30,382 nt of DNA from Kiritimatiellia bacterium (GTDB taxonomy: Bacteria > Verrucomicrobiota > Kiritimatiellia > RFP12 > UBA1067): contig CAAGNL010000499.1 in NCBI GenBank assembly GCA_900771305.1, forward strand, positions 1-30,382, in the 5' to 3' direction. A program made the position numbers and the translations under genes. Below are positions 30,215 through 30,382 of the stretch, one piece after another (the first letter of the stretch is position 1; the number at the start of each line of letters is the position of its first letter). The notes beneath the pieces were generated by a model, which was not told the origin of the DNA, did no database searches, and saw nothing but the letters and a program-made list of their open reading frames with translations.

Positions 30215-30382
30215 GGCGAAGCCGAAGTAGTTCAGCATCTTGACGATGAAGCCCTTGAGCTCCTTGCGCTCGACGATCTTGTCGATGAACCCGTGCGCCT
30301 TCAGATACTCGGCGCTCTGGAAGTCCGCCGGGAGCTTCTGGTGGATCGTGTTCTCGATCACGCGGCGCCCCGCGAAGCCGAT
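30209..30382 (-). CDS. accD: Acetyl-CoA carboxylase carboxyltransferase subunit beta (3' end only)
   Basis: The last 57 codons of a gene that continues beyond the window are present. They read IGFAGRRVIENTIHQKLPAD, then FQSAEYLKAHGFIDKIVERK, the conserved C-terminal part of AccD (IGFAGPRVI, KLPxxFQxAEFLxxHGxID). The proline usual after GFAG is an Arg here. The N-terminal zinc ribbon lies outside. It is followed after 19 nt by accA, its partner in the carboxyltransferase. Confidence 0.92.
   Translation of the reverse strand: MGFAGRRVIENTIHQKLPADFQSAEYLKAHGFIDKIVERKELKGFIVKMLNYFGFAG

Overview
The window reads as a high-GC (roughly 60%) Gram-negative chromosome of the PVC superphylum, most likely Kiritimatiellota/Lentisphaerota/Verrucomicrobiota. 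This is inferred from a secreted beta-strand-repeat surface protein with WNGG-type openings, Tat-exported sugar-isomerase-like and flavoprotein enzymes, a secreted parallel beta-helix protein, secreted SGNH hydrolases, Pal and an outer-membrane barrel. No marker gene fixes the phylum. Gene density is very high. Apart from the first ~2.2 kb, every gene lies on the minus strand, so the map is best read from right to left.

Right end (30382 to 26788): the accD 3' end, accA, a Tat-exported FAD oxidoreductase and an unrecognised polytopic membrane protein are tightly packed. Next (26756 to 22478) is pal-tatB-tatC-trkH-nfo, with three consecutive 1-4 nt stop/start overlaps behind a readable promoter. 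Then come a Tat-exported TIM-barrel protein (22420-21419) and a beta-helix protein (21320-19377) with a clear intrinsic terminator. ClpB (19230-16702) and an outer-membrane beta-barrel protein (16604-15708) follow; the latter has a promoter, a 5' UTR hairpin and a strong terminator.

Centre (15590 to 2483): one long run of closely spaced minus-strand genes, dominated by nucleobase salvage. It holds three phosphoribosyltransferases (upp, xpt, apt) and three nucleobase permeases (AzgA-type, XanP/UacT-type, UraA-type), plus a DAACS symporter and a free STAS protein. nusB, ribD, ribE, a TPR protein and a tandem-domain SGNH hydrolase follow. Uptake of a base and its conversion to a nucleotide by PRPP are thus encoded together. 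Two of the permeases, from different subfamilies, carry extra N-terminal soluble segments sharing a DGx(I/V)(D/T)xxE motif.

Left end (1 to ~2450): a rubrerythrin gene cut off after ~35 codons overlaps, by ATGA, the start of a surface beta-strand-repeat protein. Beyond it lies the N-terminal stub of a secreted deacetylase-like protein. A third damaged gene, a MATE transporter start fused directly to the end of an HATPase domain, sits beside the STAS gene. These truncations may be biological or assembly joins.

No complete and clearly undescribed system was identified. The best leads are the permease N-terminal modules beside a STAS protein, the deleted MATE-HATPase gene, and a recurring GGTTGAGAGAGGG-like element between genes, whose 9-bp minisatellite relative also sits in frame inside ribD. 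No rRNA, tRNA, CRISPR array, insertion sequence or riboswitch was recognised.
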